A stretch of DNA of 64,000 nt from Didymella arachidicola (taxonomy: Eukaryota > Ascomycota > Dothideomycetes > Pleosporales > Didymellaceae). Each line of letters opens with the position of its first letter. Position 1 is the first letter of the stretch. A program made the translations under genes and the position numbers. The notes under the pieces are model-generated. The model searched no databases, was not told the DNA's origin, and was given only the letters and a program-made list of their open reading frames with translations. Positions 31,353 to 42,662 of this stretch are shown here, one piece after another. The stretch lies in contig CM049987.1 in assembly GCA_016630955.3 (NCBI GenBank), positions 868,001-932,000 of the forward strand. Reading direction: 5' to 3'.

Positions 31353-32456
31353 ATGGGCCTCCTCGCGTCCATCCTAGCCGCCTGCATCGCTATCGTGCTT
31401 CTCTTTGAGCCCATCCACGCCATCTACATCCCTAGTCCTAACAATGCACACGTCTACAAGTCTGCTGTTGCAAGCTTCTCGGTCGCCGACGGCCTTGCAG
31501 TGAGTCTCTACATGCCAGTGAACAAGGCCGATTGCAGTTCCGAGGAAGACAGACTGTACATGCCGGCAGAATTTACGCATGTCTCGGATCTGCAATTCTT
31601 CGGGAACGTCAGTACGGGTGTCTTCGACAAGATGAAGTATAAGACTTGCAAAGGCAGCAGCAAGCCAATCGATGCGTCCAAGATCCCACTCGTGTTCTTC
31701 GAACCCCAAGTTGGCACAAGCCGCTTTCTATACAGCACACTTGCTCGCTTCATGGCTGCTAACGGTATGGCTATCGCTATCCTTGACCACCCGGAGAAGT
31801 CATCTTCGGCAACTCTTGATCCTTTCCATGATCTCAAGCAGTGGAACGAGACCGTCACTGAGACAGTCGACGCACGCATCGAAGATATCAACCTTGTGCT
31901 GAAGAAGCTCAGTGGCATCAGCGTGCTTCAGCATCAGTTCCCCGGACTCAAGTTCAACTCAGCCTTGGACACCCAGTCCTACTCTATCGTCGGCCATGGC
32001 ATCGGCGGCACAGTTGCGACAACGCTCAGCACCCTTGACCCTCGTGTTCGCTTCTCGATCAACCTTTCCGGTACCCCTCCTCTTCTGAACCACCCCATCT
32101 CCGCCACCATCTACTTCTTCGGTCGCTCGGACTTCCGCCGCGAGAATGACATCCACTGGCCCACAACATGGAAATATCTCGCCGGTCGCGCAACCGAGTG
32201 GGACTTTCAAGACGCTGGCATCTTCGACTTCTCTGACCTGCCTTGGATCACTGACCTTGCGCGCCAGGACGAGAAGATCACCATCGGCAGCGTCAACGGC
32301 CTGCAAGACACCCTGGGTCCATTCGGCTTCCATGTGAACGCTTGCTACTTGGAGGCTTACCTGAAGGCTGAGCTCACTGAGCCCAAGTACGGTTGGGTGG
32401 GCGATTGCCTTCGCATGTTCGACCAAATGAAGCCATACCCAGGCGGCGTTCACTAG
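31353..32456 (+). CDS. Secreted PAF-acetylhydrolase-like alpha/beta-hydrolase lacking the serine nucleophile
   Basis: Single exon, 367 residues, with a signal peptide (MGLLASILAACIAIVLLFEPIHA). The organisation follows the PAF-acetylhydrolase/chlorophyllase-like alpha/beta-hydrolases: IPLVFFEPQVGTSR strand-loop, GMAIAILDHP, and the nucleophile-elbow strand SYSIVGHGIGGTVA at about residues 210-222. Here the elbow reads G-H-G-I-G-G, so the expected Ser of GHSxGG is Gly216. Candidate acid and histidine remain in YFFGRSDF and GFHVNACY. Either the enzyme is catalytically dead with a binding or signalling role, or another residue acts. NxS/T sites are present (for example NVST, NETVT, NLSGT). Confidence 0.7.
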   Translation: MGLLASILAACIAIVLLFEPIHAIYIPSPNNAHVYKSAVASFSVADGLAVSLYMPVNKADCSSEEDRLYMPAEFTHVSDLQFFGNVSTGVFDKMKYKTCKGSSKPIDASKIPLVFFEPQVGTSRFLYSTLARFMAANGMAIAILDHPEKSSSATLDPFHDLKQWNETVTETVDARIEDINLVLKKLSGISVLQHQFPGLKFNSALDTQSYSIVGHGIGGTVATTLSTLDPRVRFSINLSGTPPLLNHPISATIYFFGRSDFRRENDIHWPTTWKYLAGRATEWDFQDAGIFDFSDLPWITDLARQDEKITIGSVNGLQDTLGPFGFHVNACYLEAYLKAELTEPKYGWVGDCLRMFDQMKPYPGGVH

Positions 32457-32792
32457 GTGATGTTCAACATAGGGTACGAGTGACCAGGTTTTGTGTTGGA
32501 AGCGTTCGGTAGGCGCTCACTAAGTATTTTCACTAAGAAATGTGAGCAGCCATGTTCATACGACACGCATTGTTGACAGCGACGTCTTTGGAGGCAGGGA
32601 TTGGGAAAGTGCAAACGATAACGATACGAGATAAGCAAAGCTATGAACAAATCCATACAATCCACGTAGTGCCTCGTGTACACGTTCCGCCACATCGCTC
32701 CGGATAGGATTCGATAGATCCTCCTACTGAAGTCAGCTCATTCACCAAGACCTCCTTCACAGCACCTGCACTGAAACCTAGTATCCAAGAGC
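32457..32792. other. Intergenic region between convergent genes
   Basis: 3' flanks; no coding content seen. Confidence 0.45.
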
Positions 32793-32996
32793 TCAATCAC
32801 ATAGTCGCAGTATCGGTCCGACGATGTCTGGGACGTACTTGTGCTTCTGGACCATCACAGCGGCTGGTAATTCTGAGTAGTCGATGATGGCAGGGCGATC
32901 TGGTAGTCTTTGCGTGTTGGTGTCATGAAGCGGCAGAGGGGCTGCGAAGATCGTGACGCAGAGACTTCCTGCAAAGAATAGGGGCCGGAGAAGCAT
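32793..32996 (-). CDS. Candidate small secreted peptide
   Basis: A 67-residue ATG-initiated frame. The N-terminus is a good signal peptide (MLLRPLFFAGSLCVTIFAAP), giving a mature peptide of about 48 residues with a single Cys near its end, Pro-rich and with DRPAIIDYSELPAAV. It has too few cysteines for a classical effector. Position at the edge of a gene-poor island fits fast-evolving secreted peptides, but no family is recognised and a chance frame is possible. Confidence 0.35.
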   Translation of the reverse strand: MLLRPLFFAGSLCVTIFAAPLPLHDTNTQRLPDRPAIIDYSELPAAVMVQKHKYVPDIVGPILRLCD

Positions 32997-33789
32997 TTTC
33001 GATAGTTTTCAGCAGCTATTTGAAACCACACACGATGTTGAGAACAGTGCTGCCTCGGATTGATAGCGAAAGGTCAATGTGTGGCCGAGATACTACCGAG
33101 GAATGTCTCGTTTGGCAAGGGTGCATAAGGGATGAATGTGGTGTATTGTCGATCGATCTGCCGTGTCGGCTGTGCTTCCAGGGCCTGCTGTAACTAAAAG
33201 TGGCTCCCTTTGCGTGGCTGCGTTTGCACTCTTGATTGTAAACCCATCATCTGGATATGCAATAGGATGCACTGGTGATTCATTGCTGCCATTGAATGTT
33301 TGCCAACTAATCTAATCTCTTGGTAGCTCTGTTAGTGACCCAGCACAAATAGACCGCGTGGCAAGCGCGAGGGCTGCTAGGAGCGTTGACAGCGGGGTTG
33401 TGTCTGAACGTGCTTGTGGTTAAAGCTGTTGCGGCGTGGTGACTGGTTGTGCGGCATCGTGTGTATCCTCCGGGGCCGGCTTTCAGGCGCGAACTGGTGA
33501 CGATGATTGGAATGTACGACGTCAATCAGGGACGACATGACCTTTGTGTGTAACGATGTAGAAATTTGACAACAACCGCCTATACTGTACAAAGTCAAGC
33601 TTGAATTTTGTAAGAGGTCGATTCCTGGAATATGCTATGTAGTATATGTACTGTGTAGACAGCGATACCGCGAAGGGAATCAGACTTTATGTTGCCGACA
33701 TGGTATAGATGCTGAGAGCTTGGGCCGATCGCGACTGTTCGAGAGGAAATGAGTTGCTCGACCACCAGAACATCAGATCGACATTCTGA
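32997..33789. other. Non-coding, left part of gene-poor island
   Basis: No supported coding frame; short minus-strand frames at 33307-33840 have no recognisable features. Confidence 0.45.
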
Positions 33790-35646
33790 AGATACCAGGC
33801 GTATGGCCAACAGGATAGGATACCATATGGCTCTGCTCACGATGACAGACTATGCTGGTCCGAAACTGGTCGTATGTTAGCCATGGTTCAGCGTTGGGAA
33901 GGTATTTCGTACTGCAACCGGTTTAAGAGCGCGAGTCCTTTTTCTCCGCTCTATGCTACGCTTGCCTTCACTATTCAACTCTTCGAGCTCGATATTGATT
34001 ATCAACGTCTCAATCGAGGGTTCAACATTGAATGGGTTGATCAGCCCTTGTGTACGGAGGTTCCTGGTGAGCATATCGAGAAGAAGCATGGTGGCGAAAA
34101 TGAAGAGGCAAGTAGACTCTGGGGTGCTCTGAGAGCATCGTGCTCTTGATATGAACTCTTTGGTGTCCGATGCGTCGCCCTACATTCCTGTGCGATTGGG
34201 ACCACGAGCCTTTGCCCTTGTCATGATGTTTAGTCTAGAGCATAGCGTCATGTAGTGAGCCAGCTCAGCGGGTGATTGCAGGGAGGCTTGTCGCACTGAC
34301 TATTGAACTGCCTTACTACCGCATGACTTAGTGGCCGCGACTTCAGGGATCAAGGTCATGGCGTTGCCAACTTGATTGTATTATCTTTCCCAATCGGATA
34401 CCATGCTCGACAGAGACTAGCCTCGCGCTAGTTGAGCATGTAAAAGAAGAGTATCGCGTTCTGCATGCTGCGTCTTCCACGGCTCGGTTTGAAGAGCAGC
34501 TGCCTCATCGGTACAACCAACAGGATGGAGCTCGCGGTTTCCGCTGGTTTATCGGACATGTCTTCTGTCGTCCCCAGCTTCCTGAGGGAGCCGCAGACCT
34601 AGCGTCCAATCGTTCAGATGACGTACAGGTGTGGAAACATGAAGCAAAAATGTTGAAAAAAGTCCAGGAAAGTATACCCTCGCGAGCAACAGAGATGCTT
34701 ATGAATCACGGAATAATGACCTCGGACCATCGCAATGCGCCAGGCGGGTGTTTGATCGTAGTAGAAACGTACCATACCTACGGTGGGTATCCAAGCGCTA
34801 CCCCGGCATGACTTTGCCAGACAAAGCGTAAGCTAGCTCCCCAAAAGTCCATAGGAATGAAGCAGATCCAAGCCTACGGCTGCTTCGCTATTATAGGACG
34901 CACGTCAACTTGCGGTGACGTGACCGTATCTCTGATTGTATCGCGTCCAATATCTGCTAGGGCTAAAAGCTAAAAGCTTGGCGAAAATTGCATGCGTGTC
35001 TGATGATATGTCCGGTGATATTGTACCACTGCTTAGGGAAATCCGCTGTCGCTGCCGCGTCAAGAAGGTCAGGCACATTGGCGGGTTGCCTTCCAAGGTT
35101 GTGTTCGATGCGAAAAACTGGGTTGATTGGACAAAACTCTACCCAAACAGTTTTGTACTGCTTGAAGTACCGTCGACAAAATGTATTGGGAGTAGGCGAA
35201 TACATTAACCAATTGCATCGCCTCTTTGGAAGACCAACGGTTTCTGTTTCTGAAGCGCTCGGCAAATATGCAATACCATACTCCAGACGACAGCAAATTC
35301 CATTTCCTTTTGCAGCAACTGAAGAGCCGATCGACTCTCCCCAGGATTGTTGGCATGTTCGTTCCATTCGTGCGAGAAATTGTGGTGGAAGACAAACCTC
35401 TTCCGTACACTGTCACAAGCACAGGAACTCAACCAATCTCGAATAGACACTCGAGCGAAATGTTCAGTCCAGTGGTGGACTCTTGACCAACCAATTTCAC
35501 ATATAAACCAAAACGGTTCTATCAATGCTGGACTAAATCCGGCTTTCAAGAAGGACCATGCTTGTTCATATGGTATCGGTAGCGATGGACACCAAGGAAC
35601 AAACATTATGTTAAGCGCATTGCGCCTTCCCTTCAAGCTCACCTAA
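33790..35646 (+). pseudogene. Decayed protein-coding region, unidentified fungal gene
   Basis: Successive plus-strand open segments in shifting frames read like parts of one large protein broken by stops and frameshifts. They lie at about 33790-34149 (RWEGISYCNRFKSASPFS; DYQRLNRGFNIEWVD), 34430-34811 (PHRYNQQDGARGFRWFIGHV; AKMLKKVQESIPSRATEM), 34936-35208 (DIVPLLREIRCRCRVKK; LYPNSFVLLEVPSTKCIG) and 35210-35646 in three frames (LHRLFGRPTVSVSEALGKY; LPRIVGMFVPFVREIVVED). Composition is protein-like, but no complete frame survives. It may be a relic of a repetitive fungal-specific family (DUF3723-like is a weak guess) or of a mobile element cargo gene. Boundaries are approximate. Confidence 0.4.
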
Positions 35647-38600
35647 TGTTTATAGCATACAAAGCAGTTCTAAACCTTTCAAATTGATTTTTTGACAGAT
35701 TCTATAACTGTTACACTTGAAGATGAGGTTTTGTAAATGGAAGCTTCCGCGCCTGCGCTGGTGGATGAGAAAGACCTGGAAGACTGGAAGATATGTAAGT
35801 CTTTCTTACCGCTGTCTATGCAGAACCATCGATGATCAAGGTTGAAAGAGATGACGGGAGCATTTCTTGTGGATGTAGTGGTGTTGTTGGCGTTCAACCT
35901 AAGGGTCACCAGTTCTGAGGTTTCAAGAGGACGAAGTCATAGCGAGGATGGAAGCTGCACGCCAAGCGTTTCAACAAAACCGACAAGCCCCAACCTAAAC
36001 ACATGATCAAGCTTGTTGCGGGGCGAGGTCTCAGGTTGCGGCGGTGGCGGAGAACCCGCTGCATCTTGATGAGAAATGGTCGGTGGCAGCACCTGGATAG
36101 GCCTTTGCGACCACAAAAGCTGATCAACCCGCCCGAAAGAGCATCATTCTCCATCATTCCAGTAATTACCATTAGATATGAATCTTTATTTTTATCTGAG
36201 AATCGGAGTCTGTGCTGAAGGGTCATTGAGCAGCCCGCAACTGCGGAGCCGGGCGCCGGTACCCTCAGAAACGATTTGGACCCAATTCCTACTACACTCT
36301 GCCCGCCCGACCCACTGTTCTGTACAGATCAGCTCTCTACATGGCGGTGATTGCATGGAACGAATAACTAAGATCGAGTTCGGCGGCTAACATTTCTCAG
36401 TGTTGTCATGGCCAGGGACATCGCTTAGCCCCGCGCGCCTGGTAACCGCATCTCTCTACTGGATTCTGCCCAGCGTTGTGGATCATGGCTTGAGAAAGCT
36501 ATAGTTTTTGGAGCTACATGTAGAGATCGCCTGAACGGTGCCGTGGTTTTATTTTCCGGAATGGTTGTACCCGGGCAGTAGCAGATAGTTGTAGCCCAAA
36601 ATAGTTAGTTGCCTAAATAAGACATCACTGTTAAAGCTTGAGCAAGGCCCAAAAGCCTTGCCATCATAAAGTTGTCGAATATACTGCCGCCGCCTTCTTC
36701 ATTCACAGAACGCAATTCGCAGCGGGGGGAGTATGAGAGGGTCGTCGCCGTGCCAGCGAACTCTAGAGGTGGCACGGAGCCAACATTGCTTTGTAAACGG
36801 GTGAGCTACTGTCCACCGAGTTCTGGTTTCTCACGTCGTACTAGTGCTACGCAGTGCTGATACTTGTCCATAGGTCGCCCTCTGTCTCAACACGAGCGTC
36901 TGCGAGACATCAAGCACGCATATCCGATCTTTCCATCGTCTGGTTAGCAGCTCACCTCAGACATCTATCTTTACCACGGCAGGCTCGTTAATAATTCGAC
37001 CGGACGTTAAGTTTTCACGCTAGAAGTTTGACAGAAGACACCCCGGTTGTACGCCCTGCATTGAGCTGGGAGAAGCGAAGCCGATGCAATGGAAGTCCGA
37101 AGACTTTGCACATGTATAACTGCGAAGCTGTCGCAGGTCCTCCGTCTTGCTCATGTCCATCGCATCGATGCGCATCATCACTCGAAAGCCATGGGCTACG
37201 ATTCTACCACACGGATGCTCCCGCCTCGGAAAATGCAACACGTCACGCGCGTCTCGTGGCCGACCCTACATTCAAAACTTACTGTCTGCCACTAGGCGTA
37301 AGATCTGGTTTGGAGACCACATGATATCTTCAGTCCAACTCGGGCACGGGAACAAGGCTGCGTTCGCCTTCCTCACTTGGCACCGAGCCAGCATCGAAGC
37401 GCGCAAGTGAAAGACAACTGTCTCGCTCCTACATACAGGTAAGAGAGCTCTCGCTCTGCCTCCAATATTGTGGCGTACTCACCGCCCGTCGGTACGCACG
37501 TCTGGTATGTCGGAATTGTCATCGCGCATCTGCGTAAGGCCGTAAGGTTTGTACGTACGGCTGACTCCTGCCAGGTAGCACTGCGAAGTAAGATATCTGC
37601 AGCACACCTTACAAGTGCATGCTCTCGTCTTCGCTAGGCTGACAGCTGAGATGTGGCGCTTGAGGCACTTTGATCCTGTTGAGTTCCTTGCATACCGATC
37701 AGCCTCCAAGACGGGCAGCCTATTATTCACGAAGTCAGTCCCAGGACACAATATCGCGTACATTAGTATTGCCGCAGCTATGTTGGTCCTTTACCGAGGC
37801 GTCGACGAACGCGTTGTCAGCCTAGGGCCATCATCCGAATGCCTCGAATCCATTTTGGTGATACAGATCGACCCGAATCCACACCATAATAAAAACCACA
37901 CTGGGTAACGAGTGGCGCCTATTACAGACCGCTTGGGCCGTCAACTGTATCGGTGCATATCCTGGTAGTGATGTTGTGTCCGATGCTGACAGTCGGATCC
38001 CCTCAAAACTTCCGGGACGCCACTTCCCAACAACAAGGATGCGCAAGCGAGTTTAAACCTAATTTGGCCTTCACGCGAAGATCGTCACGGGCTTTCTTCG
38101 ACGAACCTCCCGCTGACTGACAGCAGCGGATTCATCAAACTATCGGACAAAGTTCTTTGACGTATTCGATAGCTTGGGCTCCTTGGTGCAACCCACCAGC
38201 AGCAGCAAGCCTCGTTGGCGTCTGCATGCGCATTCCCCACTTTCCACACGGACAACACGCATGTACTGATCACAGCATTTCCCAGAGACAGCTGTAGCGA
38301 CCGCCATCTCCGCACTACGCCGCGTCTAGTCCTGTCGTTCCGCGCCTGTATGCCGGAGAAGTCCTGTGATTACGGCTTGCCATGCCTAGTCTGGCATCTA
38401 AAATTCACTTGCTTGCCGAAAGTGTAAGCAATACGACCACTCATCGACAAAGAAGTTCTTAGAAGAAGCCGAGTTGCCGCCTACTGCAGGATCAGAGATT
38501 CCCAGCTGAGACCCTTGTGCGGTTCCCTGCGGCACATCGTATCCATGACGAGACGGGAGATTGGTCTAGGAGCTGCCACCATGTGTAGACAGGGAGTTGT

Positions 38601-38868
38601 GGAGCAGACATGGCTGCCATTGGTGTCAGCTCTCCACACCCTTTAGCGACGCCATAATAGCCCACTGATTATCGCGGCGTTTTTGCATGGGAACGAGCCA
38701 GAAGACCACGGGCATGATATAGTCCTCTTGTCCCACCCATACCACGACGTTGCAAGCCGCATCATATCTTGCTTTCTCGTATTTGAGATCATAGCACTCG
38801 CTTCATAGGGGCTGTTGACACTGTCGGCCATACTCGTACTTTCTTTCAGCATACCCATTGATTCTATT
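35647..38868. other. Long gene-free stretch upstream of laccase
   Basis: About 3.2 kb with no frame I can support on either strand; the longest are ~100 codons and lack domains. No terminal repeats, poly-A tail or transposase motifs were recognised. The final ~400 bp probably hold the laccase promoter. Confidence 0.5.
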
Positions 38869-41052
38869 ATGGTTTCTACGATCGCCAAAGCGACAGTCCT
38901 CCTAGCTCTCTTGCCCTCAGCAATATGGGCACTTCCTGGTGCGCACCTAGACGTGCCTTGGAAGAGGAGCGGTCTTTTTTCAGGCTCTTCAGCGCAAGCC
39001 GTCACTGAACGAGATGATAGATATCTCACAGGCTGCAACCACGGACCGGCAGCACGATCCTGCTGGAAGGACAACTACAACATTGATACTGACATGGACC
39101 TCGAATGGCCTACCACTGGTGTAGTCAGAAAGGTCAGTTACCAAAGCGAACCCGCATTTGAGGCGCATGTGCTGACCCATGTAGTACCACTTTGAGATCA
39201 CGAATGTCACTATGGCACCAGATGGATTTGAGCGACCTATGTCGGTTTTCAATGGGCAGTACCCAGGTCCAGTAGGTGGAGCCTGTCATGATGTATAAGA
39301 CATAATTGACCAGAGAATAGACAATCGAGGCTGATTGGGGCGATGAAATCGAAATCACAGTCACCAGCTGTCTCAAGACCAATGGAACTGGCGTGCACTG
39401 GCACGGACTGCGACAACTCGGCTCCAACGAAATGGACGGCGTGGGTGGACTTACCGAATGCCCTCTTGTACCAGGCGGAAGCAAGGTCTACCGGTTCAAA
39501 GCTACGCAATACGGCACATCGGTAAGACGAAGGCTCCGTATTGAGCTTGATCCATACTAACGAAATTAGTGGTATCATTCGCACTACTCGGTTCAGTATG
39601 GCGATGGTCTTGTCGGACCCATCGTCATTCATGGACCTGCAACAGGCGACTACGATCTCGATCTTGGAGTTCTGCCATTCAGTGACTGGTTCCATGCCAC
39701 AACCTTCACAGTCAACCACGCGACTCTTCATGCAAAGGGCCCACCAACTGCAGACAATCTCCTGGTCAACGGCTCTATGACGTCAAGCTCTGGTGGCCAG
39801 TATGCAGTCACGACTTTGACTCCAGGAAAGACTCACCGACTCCGTCTCGTGAACATGGGCATCAATAACTGGGTCCATGTTGGAATTGACGGTCACCCCT
39901 TCACAGTCATTGCAGCAGACTTCGTACCTGTTGAGCCGTTCCAGGCGACTTCTCTCAACATTGCAGTCGGTAAGATGGTCCGATTCTCGTTTCCCACGCG
40001 CATACGCATGCGCACGCGTGTATGCAAGCTGCCCCAACTGTATAATTCAAAACACACTAGCAACGTTTCACTGACCCGCCACTTCGTTAACAGGACAACG
40101 GTACGACGTCATTATCAATGCAACTCAGCCTGTAGGTAATTACTGGCTTCGCGTCGGCACAGGTGGACCTTGTGACGGCCCGAATGCGAATGCTGCCAAC
40201 ATCGGTAGCATCATTCGTTACGCAGGCGCCGAAAACGCAAACCCCAACTCCACAGCTGCCGCACCTCTACCCACTGGGTGCTATGATGAACCCATCGTTC
40301 CTTACGTCAAGACGCAAGTACCTCAGGAGCTTCCTGAGGAGTTGAAGCTCACGTTCACTGACACTGGTGGTTTCAACGGCAGCGATCTTGTTCAGTGGAA
40401 GGTCAACGATGTGCCTATGTTGATCGACTTTAATAAACCTACCCTACAAACAGTCATCGATGGCTTCACTGGCAATGAGACCTGGGATAAGGCTGAAAAT
40501 GTCATCGAGGTTGGTGACAAGGGCCACGCAGTAAGTTACGTCTAGTTCTCGTAAGGTGGCTGGTCTTAACGTTTCATAGTGGCAATACTGGGTGATCCAG
40601 CAAGATAGCGTCACTGCACCTCCGGTGCCTCATCCTATCCATCTGCACGGTCACGACTTCTTCGTCTTAGCGCAGCAAGCAAACGCTGTGTGGAACGGCG
40701 ACATCTCGACATTGAATATGAACAACCCGATCCGACGTGACACAGCCACACTTCCAGCACTTGGCTATCTCGTCCTTGCGTTTGAATCGGATAACCCTGG
40801 AGCATGGCTCGTAAGTTATATGCGCATGCGTCGCACTGGTTTTTTTTTTCTAATTTCACCTTGTAGATGCACTGTCATATCCCGTTTCACGTCGCTGGAG
40901 GTCTTGGTGTACAATTCGTTGAGAGGAAGTCCGAAATCCTGAAGAACAACGGTGACCTCAACGCCATGCAGCAGGGGTGCGCAGACTGGCAGAAGTGGTC
41001 CAAAGAATTCCATCCCAACGGAATCCTCATCGAGGGTGACTCGGGGTTATAG
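38869..41052 (+). CDS. Secreted ascomycete laccase (multicopper oxidase)
   Basis: Oxidises phenols while reducing O2 to water, outside the cell. Seven exons are inferred: 38869-39132, 39185-39271, 39321-39521, 39570-39969, 40094-40530, 40580-40810 and 40867-41052. The joined protein is 601 residues. There is a signal peptide (MVSTIAKATVLLALLPSAIWA) and a likely propeptide. Copper signatures L1-L4 are complete: HWHGLRQLGS (His143/145), WYHSHYSVQYGDGLVG (from 185), HPIHLHGH (481-488) and HCHIPFHVAGGL (from 542), with type-1 Cys near 543 and Leu at the axial position ten residues later. The protein ends exactly in DSGL, the ascomycete C-terminal plug. Introns are 49, 48 and 52 nt early on. Intron 4 is long (124 nt) and holds an alternating tract. 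The open frame runs to an earlier ATG at 38815, but the signal peptide favours 38869. Confidence 0.95.
39995..40026. repeat. 32-nt perfectly alternating pyrimidine-purine tract
   Basis: Sixteen consecutive CR/TR dinucleotides (mixture of CA, CG, TA and TG) inside laccase intron 4; GCATGC and ACGCGT lie within it. Such tracts favour left-handed Z-DNA, and the palindromic parts could form a hairpin in the pre-mRNA. Confidence 0.7.
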
Positions 41053-41752
41053 TTGCGCGTAACACCGCGCCGTTGTACGGTCGGGACACGGTTTCGCCTT
41101 GTGTACATATTACTACCTGAACACTTTAATGTCTACAATATTTCCCATACGCTGAAATCGGCACGCAATGCGCTGACAAGTTGATCGCAATACTTGCTGC
41201 TCTGCTTCGGTCGGAGCAAAGTTTTAGTTATGGATTCCACCTTGCACACCGTTCCTGGGTCAGTACCTTGCCCTAGACTACGAGCTAGTAACTCCAGGGG
41301 CACGAATCACTCTGTTTCGTTCTTGCGTATTCCGCCTCCGATGCTGAGAAAACACCATATTTGATGCTATTGAGAACCAACAGACTTAACGTAATTGCAA
41401 GCAAGATGGCCTGGATGACTCCCCAGTGCATACTCGTAAAATCACGGACTGCGCCTTCCTGGATCCAGCCACCGGTTGTGATGGTAGTCTTTACAGTTTG
41501 ATGAATACCGTATGGGCAGCACTAGCTTGACTCTTCACTTCTTTGATTTCATTCGCTAGCTTTCATTGTTCTTTAGACTGTGGCATTTTGGGTGCTGCAG
41601 GAGTAGCAGTAGCTTTAGCCTCGGTCCCTCTGACTTGGAATACGCGCTTGATTTCGGCTCTCCTGCTGCTTGTAATCGTCAGTTTCGAGTACGGTAAATT
41701 CTCCCGGGGATGTGTATTGCCGGTCGCAGATGTGGCTTGTGGCTATTTGGGC
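41053..41752. other. Intergenic region downstream of laccase
   Basis: 3' flank of the laccase gene; no supported coding frame. A plus-strand frame at 41543-41914 overlaps the coiled-coil relic antisense and is rejected. Confidence 0.45.
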
Positions 41753-42310
41753 CTAGAACTTAGAACGATCTTCAGGCCAGGTAGCTTCTGCTTGCTCGAC
41801 GACATCCTCATCACAATTGAGGACCGAAATTGCATTGAAGGTTTGCCATACTTGCAATGCATCAGCTACTTTTGGTGTGGCAAAAGCACGCTTCCTGTTT
41901 TCTGTACTTGCTAGCATAGACTTACTGAGGAGTAGCAGCCTCTGCTTTCTCAGCGAGCCATCTCTGCTCTCGCTCTGCTCTTCTTCGCTCTTTAATTGGT
42001 CACTTGAACCCTTCCGCGGCTCCCTTTGCTTAGCGAACTCAGCCGTAGCTTCTTCTTCTTCTTCTTCTTTCAAGCCTTCTTTCTCAGTTGAAGCTTCTTC
42101 TTCAATGGCTTTCTGTCGCGCGGTTTCTACATCCACCTGTTGTTGGGCCGAGAGTTGCTCCCAAGCGTTTTGCTCACTATTCCTGGCGCGTTTGAGCGCT
42201 GCAGCGGCGCACTCTTTGGCTTCGGTCTTCTGTCTTTCTCACGCATCCCCCAGCGACCTTATCGCATTCTGCATGTGCTCGTTCTGCAGCTTGACGTGTT
42301 TGTTTCTCTA
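41753..42310 (-). pseudogene. Frameshifted coiled-coil-rich coding relic
   Basis: On the minus strand a frame with a strongly coiled-coil, Glu/Ala/Gln/Lys-rich product runs from an in-frame TGA near 42240 to a stop at 41753 (ALKRARNSEQNAWEQLSAQQ, then IEEEASTEKEGLKEEEEEE). Just upstream, the same style of sequence continues in another frame (KQTRQAAERAHAECDKVAGG), so a one- or two-base frameshift has probably broken it. No intact start was found. The composition resembles C-terminal coiled coils of fungal transposases or large repeat proteins; identification is not possible by eye. A (TTC)n microsatellite near 42048-42068 encodes the Glu run. Confidence 0.4.
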
Positions 42311-42662
42311 CTTACGCTACTTCCTCCTCTATTACGTTCTGGGCTCGTTTCTTTTTCTTCTTTTTGTCCTGCTCCACTGCTTGCCACAGGTACCTTTGAA
42401 TCAGATTAGAGGCATAGTAGTAATCTCGGCTGGATATCATAACCAGGGTTTCCTATGCTGACAACGGAGTAGTGAAGTGGAGGGTCACACGACCCATAAT
42501 CACTGATTTGTAAGAAGAAGGCCTATCCCGTTATCCGTCAATCTATATACCTCTTCCCTATCAATAAATTCTGTTTAATACGGAGTATGTGCAAAAGCGT
42601 AAATTCCTTAAGTCTTGTCGAATGGTAAAGTTTCACATTCTTACTATGCCCCCTAGAATAAT
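42311..42662. other. AT-rich intergenic spacer
   Basis: AT-rich sequence with AATAAA-like strings around 42563; no coding content seen. Contains the 3' flank of the next minus-strand gene. Confidence 0.45.

Noticed and set aside
38815..38868. Upstream ATG for the laccase
   Set aside because: Starting at 38869 gives a standard signal peptide directly; the extra 18 residues would place it internally.
41817..42461. 214-codon plus-strand frame rich in Ser/Leu/Phe, resembling a membrane protein
   Set aside because: Antisense to the coiled-coil relic; the Ser/Phe runs derive from the TTC microsatellite opposite the Glu codons.
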